NCBI RefSeq assembly: GCF_000622405.1
Contig: NZ_JASF01000005.1
Coordinates: forward strand, 682,001 to 746,000
Reading direction: 5' to 3'
Length of the DNA: 64,000 nt
From: Sulfitobacter donghicola DSW-25 = KCTC 12864 = JCM 14565
GTDB taxonomy: Bacteria; Pseudomonadota; Alphaproteobacteria; Rhodobacterales; Rhodobacteraceae
A model generated the notes under the pieces. It saw nothing but the letters and a program-made list of their open reading frames with translations, was not told the DNA's origin and made no database searches. The position numbers and the translations under genes are program-made. How positions within the stretch are numbered: position 1 is the first letter of the stretch; every line of letters begins with the position of its first letter. This document shows positions 36,264 through 44,833 of this stretch, piece after piece.

Positions 36264-36547
36264 GCCTAGGATATGTAGGGGTTTTGAAGAGCGGTCAAGG
36301 TGGATGATGACCGCATCGGTTTTGCAGCCGAATTTCCAGTGGCGGCGGGGGCAGTAGCGCATCACATTGCAGGACAAATTCGCGTGATCCCTGCCCTTTT
36401 GGGCACCCAGATCGCGGGTTGATTACAAGCGTTCACAGCCGCGTGCCATGATGTGCAGAACTGTGATTTCAAATTTCCCCTTGCATCCCCCACATACTGA
36501 AAACGAAGCCAGCCATTTTGCTGACTCAGCTAATATTGGAGACAAAA

Positions 36548-37630
36548 ATGCACCCCGTAGCCCGACTTGCGCTTCCTGCGCTCCTTGTTGTTCCTAGCTT
36601 ATCCGCCGCTCAAGAAGTTGATCCGGTTTGGGATTTCTACGGGCAGCTGAACCTAGGCGTTCTGAGCGTTGATAATGGCGCTGACAGCGAAACCAGCTTT
36701 ACCGACAACGACAACTCGAACTCGCGCGTTGGCGCGATTTTCCGTCAGGATCTGGCCAATGGCGGGCAGTTCCGCTTTCACTTTGAAACCGCTTTGGGCT
36801 TTACTGGTTCGAGCAGCATCAGCGGCAGCGACAACGACTTTGACGCCGATTACAGCCGCAGCGAATTGCGCAAGCTGGAGCTGATCTATGAAACAGCTCG
36901 GATTGGTACTTTCTCGTTCGGTCAGGGGTCTATCGCGACGGATAGCACAGCCGAGGCTGATTTTTCAGGGACAAGCGTGATCGCCTATTCCAGCTTGCAA
37001 GACCAAGCGGGATCGCAGGAATTTTTGCTGGCAGACGGATCGGCATCTGGCGTGCGCGTTGGCAATGCCTTCTCGGCGTTTGACGGCAGCCGCCGCTTCC
37101 GCATTCGTTATGACACACCGACCTACAAAGGCTTTGGTCTGGCGATTTCGGCAGGCGAAGAAGTTCTGGCGCGGGGCAACGATGATGAGTTCTATGACAT
37201 CGGCCTGACCTACAACCGCGACTATGGTGACTATAAGGTTGCGGGTCGCCTTGGCCATTCCATCCGTGACAGCGCCGAAGCCTTTACGCTGGGTTCTGCT
37301 GCGGTACTGCACGAACCAACGGGCCTTAGCTTTTCCTTGGCTGGTGGGCGCGCACGCGAAAGCGAAGCAAGCTATATCTATGCCAAAGCGGGTTTGCAGC
37401 GCGATTGGCTGTCGCTGGGGCGCACGCACCTATCGGTTGATTACTACAGCGGCGAAGATTTTGCCTTTGCGGGCAGCGATTCCGAATCTATCGGTTTGGC
37501 CGTTGTGCAAAAGGTCGATGCCTATAACCTTGAGCTTTATGCCAGCCACCGCACCTATGACTTCAACAACTCGGGCAGCGCGACCCAAGACGTTGACGTA
37601 ACCTTTGTTGGGGCCCGCTGGAAGTTCTAA
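36548..37630 (+). CDS. Outer-membrane porin
   Basis: 360 residues from ATG 36548 (TTGGAGAC upstream). Signal peptide MHPVARLALPALLVVPSLSA, then amphipathic beta strands throughout and a terminal phenylalanine (VGARWKF), the outer-membrane insertion signal. VWDFYGQLNLGVLSVDNG and SRVGAIFRQDLANGGQFRF are typical of alphaproteobacterial trimeric porins. Acidic and Ser/Asn-rich loops (e.g. about 40-55) suit a marine organism. The 284-bp upstream region has no gene and presumably holds the promoter. Confidence 0.85.
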   Translation: MHPVARLALPALLVVPSLSAAQEVDPVWDFYGQLNLGVLSVDNGADSETSFTDNDNSNSRVGAIFRQDLANGGQFRFHFETALGFTGSSSISGSDNDFDADYSRSELRKLELIYETARIGTFSFGQGSIATDSTAEADFSGTSVIAYSSLQDQAGSQEFLLADGSASGVRVGNAFSAFDGSRRFRIRYDTPTYKGFGLAISAGEEVLARGNDDEFYDIGLTYNRDYGDYKVAGRLGHSIRDSAEAFTLGSAAVLHEPTGLSFSLAGGRARESEASYIYAKAGLQRDWLSLGRTHLSVDYYSGEDFAFAGSDSESIGLAVVQKVDAYNLELYASHRTYDFNNSGSATQDVDVTFVGARWKF

Positions 37631-37654
37631 GAACAGCGGATTTTTGCCCACCCC

Positions 37655-37694
37655 AAGGGCAGCGGCCACCATGTGCCGCTGCCCTTTCTTTTTG
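37655..37694 (+). terminator. Rho-independent terminator of the porin gene
   Basis: A 12-bp perfect stem AAGGGCAGCGGC (37655-37666) / GCCGCTGCCCTT (37675-37686), 8-nt loop, then TCTTTTT. Confidence 0.92.
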
Positions 37695-37797
37695 CGAATT
37701 GAAAATTTTAACGAAATTGCCCATAGTGCTGCCAGAGCAGATAACGCCGCACAAAATGGGACAAACCCAATCGCGGCTTGAGACAAAGGCAGAAGAG

Positions 37798-38151
37798 ATG
37801 AAACCCATGGTCATGGCGCTATTGGCGCTGTCCACATTGGCCGCCTGCGGTGGCGGTGCAACAAATTACACTTCGCGCGGGGCATTCACGCCAACGCAGC
37901 TATACGCGACGGGGCCGCTGCAAAAGGCGTGCCTAGCCCAAGGGCGCAAAGCGGCAAGTTCGCAGCGCTGTGGCTGTATTCAAGCGGTTGCCAATCAAAC
38001 CCTGTCATCAGCGCAACAGCGGCGCGGTGCTAAAGCCTTTAGAGACCCTCATAAATTGCAGGTCTGGCGCCAGTCAGATCGCGCATCAGACAATGCGTTC
38101 TGGGATACGTGGAAGGCCTTTGGCCAAAGCGCGTCATCGGTTTGTTCCTGA
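37798..38151 (+). CDS. Small lipoprotein
   Basis: 117 residues with a type II signal peptide and lipobox LSTLAAC (Cys near residue 17) followed by a Gly-rich tether. The mature part has three further cysteines, including QRCGCIQAVANQTLS, and ends VWRQSDRASDNAFWDTWKAF. I recall this domain as conserved across Rhodobacteraceae, sometimes labelled 'arginine transporter' without basis. ATG 37798 is chosen because the lipoprotein signal begins there. Function unknown. Confidence 0.7.
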   Translation: MKPMVMALLALSTLAACGGGATNYTSRGAFTPTQLYATGPLQKACLAQGRKAASSQRCGCIQAVANQTLSSAQQRRGAKAFRDPHKLQVWRQSDRASDNAFWDTWKAFGQSASSVCS

Positions 38152-38165
38152 GATAGCTAAAACCA

Positions 38166-38205
38166 CCCATCGCTATTTGGCGGGTTCAAAGGGCGATGGG
38201 CCTTT
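38166..38205. terminator. Possible terminator hairpin
   Basis: CCCATCGC (38166-38173) pairs with GCGATGGG (38193-38200) around a 19-nt loop, then CCTTT. It lies between the lipoprotein and the convergent phosphatase gene. The long loop makes it a weak call. Confidence 0.35.
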
Positions 38206-38215
38206 GGCGGATCGA

Positions 38216-38680
38216 TCAGGCAGGTATCTGTGTCGGAGCGCCGAAACGTTCGGTGAGTTTGCTCACGATCTGGTCACGGGCTGCGCGGAATTGGGCCAGC
38301 TTTTCTTCGCGTCCCTCGCCCAATCCGGTTGGGTCCAGAATCGGCCAATATTCTACATCTAAATGGAAGTAACGGGTCAGTTCCAGCGCGCGGCGCTGGG
38401 ACGCGGGCGACAGTGATATCACGAGGTCAAAAGAGCTGAGATCGTCACCCCATTCTTCCATCTCGTCAAAGCTGCGCGAGCGGTGGCGCGACAGTTCGAC
38501 ACCCATTTCCTGACAGACAGCAATTGAAAAACCATCAATCTCAAGATCGTTTTTAACGCCAACGGATTGGACATAAACATCCATGCCGTAAAGTTTTTTC
38601 ATAAAACCTTCGGCCATGGGGGACCGCACCGCGTTGTGGTCGCAACAGAAAAGAACGGATTGGGGGAGCTGTTGCGACAC
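38216..38680 (-). CDS. Low-molecular-weight phosphatase family protein
   Basis: 154 residues. The CX5R phosphate loop reads CDHNAVRS (Cys13-Arg19), the general-acid region ILDPTG is near residue 115, and LPQSVLFCC is the first strand. This is the LMW protein-tyrosine-phosphatase/arsenate-reductase fold. It follows UPF0262 by 3 bp, a neighbour pair conserved in Rhodobacteraceae. Whether it dephosphorylates protein or reduces arsenate cannot be told; no ars genes are near. Confidence 0.82.
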   Translation of the reverse strand: MSQQLPQSVLFCCDHNAVRSPMAEGFMKKLYGMDVYVQSVGVKNDLEIDGFSIAVCQEMGVELSRHRSRSFDEMEEWGDDLSSFDLVISLSPASQRRALELTRYFHLDVEYWPILDPTGLGEGREEKLAQFRAARDQIVSKLTERFGAPTQIPA

Positions 38681-38683
38681 GTC

Positions 38684-39163
38684 TTAGCCTCCGAAATGCA
38701 AGACGCAGATGAGCGTAAAGAGGCGGCGCGCGGTATCGATGTCGATCTCGGCTTTGCCTTCCAGACGTTCCTGAAGCACGCGGCTGCCTTCCATATGAAT
38801 GCCTCTGCGGGCCATATCTATGGTTTCGATCTGGGCTGGTGGTAGTTTTTTCACAGCGTCGAAATAGCTTTCGCAGATTTGGAAATAATCCTTTACGACC
38901 TGCCGGAATGGCCCCAGCGAAAGGTGGAATTCTGCTGCTTTTTCATCTGTTTCTGTGTTCACATCAAATACCAGCCGCTTGTCACGGATGGACAGGCCCA
39001 GATGGTAGGGGCCGTTCGGGATCGGGCGTTCGTCGCGTTTGGGCAGCACAAACGAGTTATCCTCGAGCAGGTCAAACATGGCCACGCGGCGCTCTTGTTC
39101 GATCTCCGGCGTGGGGGCTGGCAGGTTGGCATCATCGATGGTGATATTTGTGATGTGCGTCAT
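38684..39163 (-). CDS. UPF0262 family protein
   Basis: 159 residues from ATG 39163 (MTHITNITIDDANLPAP), matching the usual length of UPF0262. ERRVAMFDLLEDNSFVLP and GPYHLGLSIRDKRLVFDV are family segments. Function unknown. It lies between hisD and the phosphatase in the gene order I know from other Rhodobacteraceae. Confidence 0.85.
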   Translation of the reverse strand: MTHITNITIDDANLPAPTPEIEQERRVAMFDLLEDNSFVLPKRDERPIPNGPYHLGLSIRDKRLVFDVNTETDEKAAEFHLSLGPFRQVVKDYFQICESYFDAVKKLPPAQIETIDMARRGIHMEGSRVLQERLEGKAEIDIDTARRLFTLICVLHFGG

Positions 39164-39304
39164 GGCACGGCTCCGGACGGTAGGGTTGCTGGCCTGTCTT
39201 ACCCTAGGATGCAATCGGGGGCAATCGGGCGGCGTTCGCCGCACAGCGCACCAGCGCAGCAAGGGGGGCAGAGGCGTGCGTGCCTCCCCCCGATTTTCAC
39301 CGCG

Positions 39305-40606
39305 TTAATCGTTCAGCTTGCGCAGGCGGGCGGTGACGGACAGGCCGTGCGCCTCTAGGCTTTCGGATGAGGCCAGCCGTTCGGCTGCGGGGCCGATGGC
39401 GCGCAGTGCTTGGGGTGACATATGCGACAGGGTTGTGCGTTTCATGAAATCCAGAACCGACAGGCCGGACGAGAACCGCGCGGAACGGGCTGTTGGCAGG
39501 ACGTGGTTTGGGCCGCCGACGTAATCGCCAATGGCCTCTGGTGTCCATTGCCCCAAAAAGATTGCGCCTGCGTGGTTGATTTGGTCGGATAGCGCGTGGG
39601 GATCTGCCACGCAGAGTTCGAGGTGCTCGGGCGCGATGCGGTCAGTCAGTGCGGCAGCAGTGGCGAGGTCTGGCACGGTGATCACCGCGCCAAAGTCGCG
39701 CCATGAAGGGCCTGCGATATGGGCACGCTCTAGCGTTTCGAGGCGCTTTTCGACGGCCTCAGCCACTGAGCGGCCAAAGGCGGCGTCGGTGGTTATGAGG
39801 ATGGATTGCGCGCTTTCGTCGTGCTCGGCCTGAGACAATAGATCAAGCGCGATCCAATCGGCATCGTTATCCGCATCGGCAACAACAAGGATTTCGGAGG
39901 GGCCTGCGATCATGTCGATGCCGACCTTGCCGAACACTCGGCGTTTGGCGGCGGCGACAAAGGCGTTCCCGGGGCCTGTGATTTTATCCACGGGGGCGAT
40001 GGTATCGGTGCCATAGGCCAGCGCGGCAACCGCTTGGGCGCCGCCGATGCGGTACACTTCGTCCACGCCAGAAAGCCGCGCGGCCAGCAAAACAAGTGGA
40101 TTCAGCACGTTATCAGGTGCAGGCACAACCATGGCAAGACGGCCAACACCTGCAACCTTTGCGGGGATTGCGTTCATCAGAACCGAGCTGGGGTAGCTAG
40201 CCAACCCACCCGGAACATAGAGACCCGCAGCCGATACAGCGCCCCAGCGCCAGCCAAGGGTCGCACCTGACTCGTCTGTCCATTGCTCATCCTTTGGCAG
40301 CTGGCGCGCGTGATAGGCGCGGATGCGCTCAGCGGCGAGTTCAAGCGCGGCGCGGTCTTCGGCGCTGACTTGGGTACAGGCGGTTTCGATTTCTGCGTCG
40401 GTGATGCGCAGGGTGTCTGGCGTTAGGGAAACGCGGTCGAATTTATTGGTCAGCTCGATCACTGCCGCGTCACCGCGTTTGCGCACATCTGCGATGATGT
40501 CAGCCACGGTTGCATCTACATCAGGGCTGTCTTCGCGTTTTGCGTTTAGCAGTGCGGTAAAGGATTGCTCGAAATCTGGTGAGGTGGCGTCAAGAAATAC
40601 GGGCAT
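39305..40606 (-). CDS. hisD: Histidinol dehydrogenase
   Basis: 433 residues; the last two oxidations of histidine synthesis, zinc- and NAD-dependent. Recognisable segments: GLYVPGGLASYPSSVLMNAIPAKVAG-type loop (seen from about residue 127), GPGNAFVAAAKRRVFG, DMIAGPSEILVVADADND, LLSQAEHDESAQSIL with the zinc-ligand His, APEHLEL and the C-terminal His (AHGLSVTARL). Intact. Confidence 0.96.
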   Translation of the reverse strand: MPVFLDATSPDFEQSFTALLNAKREDSPDVDATVADIIADVRKRGDAAVIELTNKFDRVSLTPDTLRITDAEIETACTQVSAEDRAALELAAERIRAYHARQLPKDEQWTDESGATLGWRWGAVSAAGLYVPGGLASYPSSVLMNAIPAKVAGVGRLAMVVPAPDNVLNPLVLLAARLSGVDEVYRIGGAQAVAALAYGTDTIAPVDKITGPGNAFVAAAKRRVFGKVGIDMIAGPSEILVVADADNDADWIALDLLSQAEHDESAQSILITTDAAFGRSVAEAVEKRLETLERAHIAGPSWRDFGAVITVPDLATAAALTDRIAPEHLELCVADPHALSDQINHAGAIFLGQWTPEAIGDYVGGPNHVLPTARSARFSSGLSVLDFMKRTTLSHMSPQALRAIGPAAERLASSESLEAHGLSVTARLRKLND

Positions 40607-40685
40607 TAGGCTGTCTCCTGTGTTGAGGACAGCAGGTAGCGGGGTTTTGGGCAGGCCTCAAGAGGGGCTGGCCTGCCTTGGTTCT

Positions 40686-41156
40686 TTAGTCGGGGTGATG
40701 GGGGCGCTTTTTGGAGGGCGCAACATAGGGGCGCGTGACGTCTTTGAGGGACACATCCAGCGCCTCGACACTCAGCCGGATCGCGCCATCCCCTGCAAGG
40801 GTCAGGATGACATGGCCAGACGGCGCGTCGGTTTCTTCAAACCCGATGTGCAACACGGAAAGCACCGTGTCAGCATCCCCTTTTGGCACGCCTTGGGAGG
40901 CAACGCCCTGAACATTGGCAAACATCAACACCGATTGAACGCGTTCAGGCGCGTGACGTGCCGCGCCTTCATCTTCCCACCGCATTCGGTTGAGGAGCAG
41001 CGCAAAACGCCCCTCGCCCTTGTGCCAGCTCATTTCCGAGGCGGGAAAAACGGCGTCCTGCACCAGCGACGAGATCACGGAAAGATCCTCGGCGTCCAAT
41101 GCGCCGAGGTTCAGAGGGGATTCACCGCCGTCTTCAAAACGTGCGTCGTTGCTCAT
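40686..41156 (-). CDS. DUF2948 family protein
   Basis: 156 residues, cytosolic. [28 protein letters not shown] and [13 protein letters not shown] are the family's conserved parts. It overlaps the end of murA by 4 bp and precedes hisD by 79 bp. This murA-DUF2948-hisD order is conserved in alphaproteobacteria; the function is unknown. Confidence 0.85.
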   Translation of the reverse strand: MSNDARFEDGGESPLNLGALDAEDLSVISSLVQDAVFPASEMSWHKGEGRFALLLNRMRWEDEGAARHAPERVQSVLMFANVQGVASQGVPKGDADTVLSVLHIGFEETDAPSGHVILTLAGDGAIRLSVEALDVSLKDVTRPYVAPSKKRPHHPD

Positions 41157-42424
41157 TCGTCTTTGATCCGTTCGATATCGGCACCAACACCGCGCAGTTT
41201 GGCCACAACGTGTTCGTATCCGCGATCAAGGTGGTAGACGCGCGACACTTTGGTTTCGCCCTCGGCCGCCATACCCGCAAGGATCAGCGAAACAGAGGCG
41301 CGCAGATCGGTTGCCATTACGGGCGCACCTTTGAGTTTATCGACGCCTGTCACGATGGCCTTACCGCCGTGCACGTCTACTTTTGCGCCCATGCGGATCA
41401 ATTCCGGCGCGTGCATAAAGCGGTTTTCAAAGATTTTCTCTTCGAGGGTCGATGTCCCTTCGGCGGTGCAGAGCAGCGCCATCATCTGGGCCTGAAGATC
41501 GGTAGGGAAGCCCGGGAAAGGTTCGGTTGTGACGTCAACGGCTTTTACGCGGTCGCCGCGGCGTTTCACTTTGAGACCCTTCTCAGTCTCGGTCACGTCG
41601 ATGCCTGCGAGGTCCAGTTTTTCACAGAAGGCGCCGATCAGGTCGATGCGGCCGCCCAGCAGCTCGACCTCGCCACCGCAGATCGCGGGGGCCAGCATAT
41701 AGGTGCCCAGCTCAATCCGGTCGGTGACTACGGGATGCGTCGCCGCGCCAAGGCGATCAACGCCCTGAATGGTGATGCTCGGCGTGCCGTCACCTTCGAT
41801 CTGGGCGCCCATACGGCGCAGACAGTCGGCGAGGTCAACGATTTCAGGCTCGCGCGCGGCGTTATTGATGACGGTTGTGCCTTTGGCCAGCGTTGCGGCC
41901 ATCATGATGTTTTCCGTGGCCCCAACTGAAGCGAACGGGAAGTCGATCACAGCGCCTTTGAGGCGGCCACCAGCGGCTTTTGCATAAAGATAGCCATCGC
42001 GCAGGTCGATGGAGGCGCCCATTTTCTCTAGGCCGTCTGTGTGGATGTCCATCGGGCGCGCACCGATTGCGCAGCCACCAGGCAGTGACACTTCGGCATA
42101 GCCTTCGCGCGCCAGAAGGGGGCCAAGCACGAGGTTCGAGGCGCGCATTTTGCGCACGATGTCATATTCGGCGCGTGTATTAATGTCGCCGTGGCACGAC
42201 ATCGAGATCACGCGCCCCTCTTGCAAGGTGGTGATTTCAGCGCCCAAAGACTGCAACAGCTGCGTCATTGTGCGAATATCGGACAAGCGCGGCGCGTTTA
42301 TCAGGGTCAGCGGCTCTTCGCTCAAGAGAGTCGCGGGCATCAGTGCCAGTGATGCGTTTTTTGCACCTGCGATTGGGATAGAACCACTCAGCGGCCCACC
42401 GCCACGTACCAGAATTGCGTCCAT
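41153..42424 (-). CDS. murA: UDP-N-acetylglucosamine 1-carboxyvinyltransferase
   Basis: 423 residues; transfers enolpyruvate from PEP to UDP-GlcNAc, the first committed step of peptidoglycan synthesis. N-terminus [27 protein letters not shown] (Lys22/Asn23), catalytic cysteine in [11 protein letters not shown] (Cys118), [11 protein letters not shown] and [13 protein letters not shown] near the end. Cys rather than Asp at the active site predicts fosfomycin sensitivity. Confidence 0.96.
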   Translation of the reverse strand: MDAILVRGGGPLSGSIPIAGAKNASLALMPATLLSEEPLTLINAPRLSDIRTMTQLLQSLGAEITTLQEGRVISMSCHGDINTRAEYDIVRKMRASNLVLGPLLAREGYAEVSLPGGCAIGARPMDIHTDGLEKMGASIDLRDGYLYAKAAGGRLKGAVIDFPFASVGATENIMMAATLAKGTTVINNAAREPEIVDLADCLRRMGAQIEGDGTPSITIQGVDRLGAATHPVVTDRIELGTYMLAPAICGGEVELLGGRIDLIGAFCEKLDLAGIDVTETEKGLKVKRRGDRVKAVDVTTEPFPGFPTDLQAQMMALLCTAEGTSTLEEKIFENRFMHAPELIRMGAKVDVHGGKAIVTGVDKLKGAPVMATDLRASVSLILAGMAAEGETKVSRVYHLDRGYEHVVAKLRGVGADIERIKDE

Positions 42425-42427
42425 GCC

Positions 42428-42625
42428 TTACGTTTCCTTTTGTTGCGCGCCCTGCGCGCTGCCTGTTTGTGAGCCCTCTTGAGGTGCCGCACTGCGCGCA
42501 CGTGCCTGCCCTTTGCGCCTTGCCATGTTGGCTTTTAACGCTTGGGACAGCCGCGCCTGCTTGCGTGCTGCTTCTTCTGCCTTGGCCTTTTGGGCTGGCG
42601 TTTGGGAGGGTTCTTTGTCTGCCAT
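42428..42625 (-). CDS. Small basic protein upstream of murA
   Basis: 65 residues, very rich in Ala, Lys, Arg and Gln (KAKAEEAARKQARLSQALKA), probably a helix with a basic face. It ends 3 bp before murA. I recall similar short ORFs at this place in relatives. No function is known. Confidence 0.65.
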   Translation of the reverse strand: MADKEPSQTPAQKAKAEEAARKQARLSQALKANMARRKGQARARSAAPQEGSQTGSAQGAQQKET

Positions 42626-42717
42626 AACGCTTATCTAACCCAGCCTGCGCACGGGGTCCAGATTAGGCGCGAATTTGGGTTGCGCGGCGGCGAAATTGCC
42701 GCTAATCAGCGCCCTAT

Positions 42718-42792
42718 GCTGTGGTAGCTCAGTGGTAGAGCGCGTCATTGGTAATGACGAGGTCGGGAGTTCAATCCTCCCTCACAGCACCA
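42718..42792 (+). tRNA. tRNA-Thr (anticodon GGU)
   Basis: 75 nt with encoded CCA. Acceptor GCTGTGG pairs with TCACAGC (one G-U). Anticodon stem CGTCA/TGACG encloses TTGGTAA, giving anticodon GGT. The T arm GGGAG TTCAATC CTCCC is intact. Its 3' part is repeated downstream three more times in a 113-bp tandem array. Confidence 0.95.
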
Positions 42793-43132
42793 TCCTTCTC
42801 CCATCGGTATAGTCGACAGGTTGGTATGCCATAGTAAGCCCGACTTACGCGCATCCCTGCGGGAAGACGCTGAGTGCGGGAGTTCAATCCTCCCTCACAG
42901 CACCATCCTTCTCCCATCGGTAGAGTCGACAGGTTGATATGCCATAGTAAGCCCGACTTACGCGCATCCCTACTGGGCGTCGCTGAGTGCGGGAGTTCAA
43001 TCCTCCCTCACAGCACCATACTTCACCCATCGGTAGAGTCGACAGGTTGGTATGCCATAGTAAGCCCGACTTACGCGCATCCCTGCGGGACGTCGCTGAG
43101 TGCGGGAGTTCAATCCTCCCTCACAGCACCAT
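42764..43132 (+). repeat. 113-bp tandem repeats carrying the tRNA-Thr 3' end
   Basis: Units start at 42764, 42877 and 42990 (exact 113-bp period); a partial fourth unit starts at 43103 and breaks after 30 bp. Each begins with the T arm and CCA end of tRNA-Thr and continues with 83 bp that include GTAAGCCCGACTTAC, a short hairpin, and the pair AGTCG/CGACT. Units differ by only a few substitutions. The partial fourth unit appears to resume, diverged, at 47283, on the far side of the mobile element. Confidence 0.92.
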
Positions 43133-43319
43133 TAACTTTTCCACCCACTGAAAGCATACCTAAAGCCTTGAAAGGCAATGCTATTTGGGGTGTTCTAGCT
43201 CCATCAATTCGATGGTACGAAAATCCACTCGAAAAACCCAATCTGAGGACGATTCTGCGCAAGTTCGCATCGCCACTTTCCCATATTTTACAAGGGTTTG
43301 AGAGGAACTTTAGGGAGAG
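43110..43319 (-). pseudogene. C-terminal remnant of a serine recombinase
   Basis: From the IS end at 43319 the frame reads LSLKFLSNPCKIWESGDANL, then RRIVLRLGFSS, and ends KALGMLSVGGKVNGAVRED. This matches my memory of the C-terminus of large serine recombinases in Rhodobacteraceae (FLxxPxKIWxSG...RTPxxxxPFKxLG). The last codons (NGAVRED, stop) are the antisense of the tRNA-Thr 3' end, as expected of an integrase gene next to its attachment site. The catalytic N-terminus is absent. Confidence 0.65.
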
Positions 43320-43380
43320 TGACCTGTGCCCCAAGTCTCCTCCAGCTTGGCGCGGAGTCCTTGGGGTTAAATCTTTGGCC

Positions 43381-44220
43381 TTAGGCAGCCATTTTGTCCA
43401 TTGTCTTTCTCTGCAAAAATTCCATGGGCGTCAGGTTGCCCAAAGCTGAATGTGGTCTGCGCCAGTTATAGTCTTCTTGCCATTCCTCCAGCGTTTGTCG
43501 GGCTTCGCGCAATGTGCCGAAGAGCGTTTCATTGAGGCATTCATCCCGCAGCTTACCGTTGAAGCTTTCGACGAAGCCGTTTTGCTGGGGCTTTCCAGGC
43601 GCGATGTAATGCCAATCAATGCCTGTATCCTGAACCCATTTGAGGATCGCCATGCTGGTGAACTCGGTGCCGTTGTCCGACACAATTGTCTTCGGCATAC
43701 CGCGTTCAGCGATGATCTTACCCAGCTCACGCACGACACGATGTCCTGAAAGAGACGTGTCCGCGACCAACACTAGGTTCTCCCGACTGTAATCATCCAC
43801 GACGGCAAGAATGCGGAAGCGACGTCCGTCTGTCAGCGCGTCTGATACGAAATCCAAGCTCCAGCGTTGGTTCGGACCGTCGGGCAGTACCATCGGTTTC
43901 CTTGTGCCCAAAGCGCGCTTTCTGCCGCCTCTGCGGCGCACCTGCAGCTTCTCTTCGCGGTAGATGCGCCTGACCTTTTTGTGGTTCACCTCGAAACCCT
44001 CCCGCGCGATCATCACATGGACACGGCGGCACCCAAACCGTCGACGTTCTCTCGAAACGCGTTTGATAGCGTCTCTTAGTTCAGCATCATCGCTGCGTCG
44101 CGATAGGTACCGAACCGATGACCGATCAACTTGCAGAACATCACACGCCCGCCGCTGGCTGACCTGATGTTGTTCCATCAGGTGCGCCACAGCTTTCCGC
44201 TTCAAGGCAGGCGTCACCAC
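43381..44220 (-). CDS. IS3-family transposase OrfB (DDE)
   Basis: 279 residues. N-terminal HTH_21-like part, then the rve integrase core with the DDE triad: Asp in [11 protein letters not shown], Asp in [12 protein letters not shown], Glu in [15 protein letters not shown]-terminal [13 protein letters not shown] is typical. It is probably made as an OrfAB fusion by -1 slippage at AAAAAAG, since its frame is open from there. Intact, so possibly active. Confidence 0.92.
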   Translation of the reverse strand: MVTPALKRKAVAHLMEQHQVSQRRACDVLQVDRSSVRYLSRRSDDAELRDAIKRVSRERRRFGCRRVHVMIAREGFEVNHKKVRRIYREEKLQVRRRGGRKRALGTRKPMVLPDGPNQRWSLDFVSDALTDGRRFRILAVVDDYSRENLVLVADTSLSGHRVVRELGKIIAERGMPKTIVSDNGTEFTSMAILKWVQDTGIDWHYIAPGKPQQNGFVESFNGKLRDECLNETLFGTLREARQTLEEWQEDYNWRRPHSALGNLTPMEFLQRKTMDKMAA

Positions 44221-44477
44221 TTTTTTGAATTGATATCTCGCAGCATGGCGTTGTCCAGCATCTGCTCCGCTAGCAGCTTCTTCAGCTTGCCATTCTCATC
44301 CTCAAGTGCCCGCAAACGCTTCGCATCAGACGGTTCCATGCCGCCATACTTTGATTTGTATTTGTAAAACGTCGCTGAGCTGATCCCATGCCGCCGACAT
44401 ACATCAGCGGTCTTCTCGCCAGCTTCCTGTTCCTTGATCATCGCAATGATCTGTTCATCCGTAAATCGTGCCTTCAT
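44214..44477 (-). CDS. IS3-family transposase OrfA
   Basis: 87 residues: [20 protein letters not shown], then a helix-turn-helix ([20 protein letters not shown]) and a leucine-zipper-like helix ([20 protein letters not shown]). Binds the IS ends. The stop lies right after the slippery run AAAAAAGTGGTGA. Confidence 0.92.
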   Translation of the reverse strand: MKARFTDEQIIAMIKEQEAGEKTADVCRRHGISSATFYKYKSKYGGMEPSDAKRLRALEDENGKLKKLLAEQMLDNAMLRDINSKKW

Positions 44478-44537
44478 TTGTCCGTCCTTTTGTTGGGCGG
44501 ACTCTACACAAATTTGGAGGAGTTTTAGGGGCTCAGG

Positions 44538-44660
44538 TCACAGCCTCTCGACTTGTTCTGGTGTGTTTCTGAATTGAAGGACCATCCCAGATCGTTCTTT
44601 TTGGACTTTGCCATCTGAAAGACTGGCTGCGATGCTTGGTGAATCAAAAGTGCGAGGCAT
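44538..44660 (-). pseudogene. 5' fragment of the ORF split by the IS element
   Basis: ATG at 44660 reads 40 codons (MPRTFDSPSIAASLSDGKVQ ... PEQVERL) and stops at a TGA formed by the first three bases of the IS end (TGACCTG). The last host codon, CTG, is in the same frame as the recombinase remnant that begins CTC TCC on the other side of the IS. I do not recognise the 40 residues; they do not look like a serine recombinase catalytic domain. Confidence 0.45.
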
Positions 44661-44833
44661 GGGGGTGTCCTGAGAGGCTTGGTCAATACCTTTCTATCAC
44701 TTATTGACTTTTGGTGCTAGTGGCGGTGCGTAGATGGTAAGTGATGAACAATATCGGATTCGGAGGGGTGATTGGCTTCGAGGAGTTGATTGCTAGATGT
44801 CCTCAGGTTACCAGAACCTTTTGGAGACTGGTT

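Larger units (their letters stand above)
43320..44540 (-). mobile_element. IS3-family insertion sequence, IS407-like
   Basis: 1221 bp. Ends are imperfect inverted repeats: TGACCTGTGCCCC at the left and, on the complement, TGACCTGAGCCCC at the right, both continuing with CTCCTCCA and GAGTCC at similar distances. orfA and orfB overlap at an A6G slippery run (44220-44226). Flanks are GAG and CAG, at most an imperfect 3-bp duplication. It splits an ORF whose two parts remain in one frame. Confidence 0.88.

Noticed and set aside
38216..38680. Arsenate resistance gene
   Set aside because: The LMW phosphatase fold is shared with ArsC, but there is no arsR/arsB nearby and the neighbourhood is the conserved hisD-UPF0262 one.
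41099..41929. 276-codon + strand ORF
   Set aside because: Antisense to murA, which is intact and certain.
42764..43132. CRISPR-like array
   Set aside because: The period is 113 bp with nearly the whole unit conserved; there are no short repeats with unique spacers and no cas genes. It is a tandem duplication of tRNA-end units.
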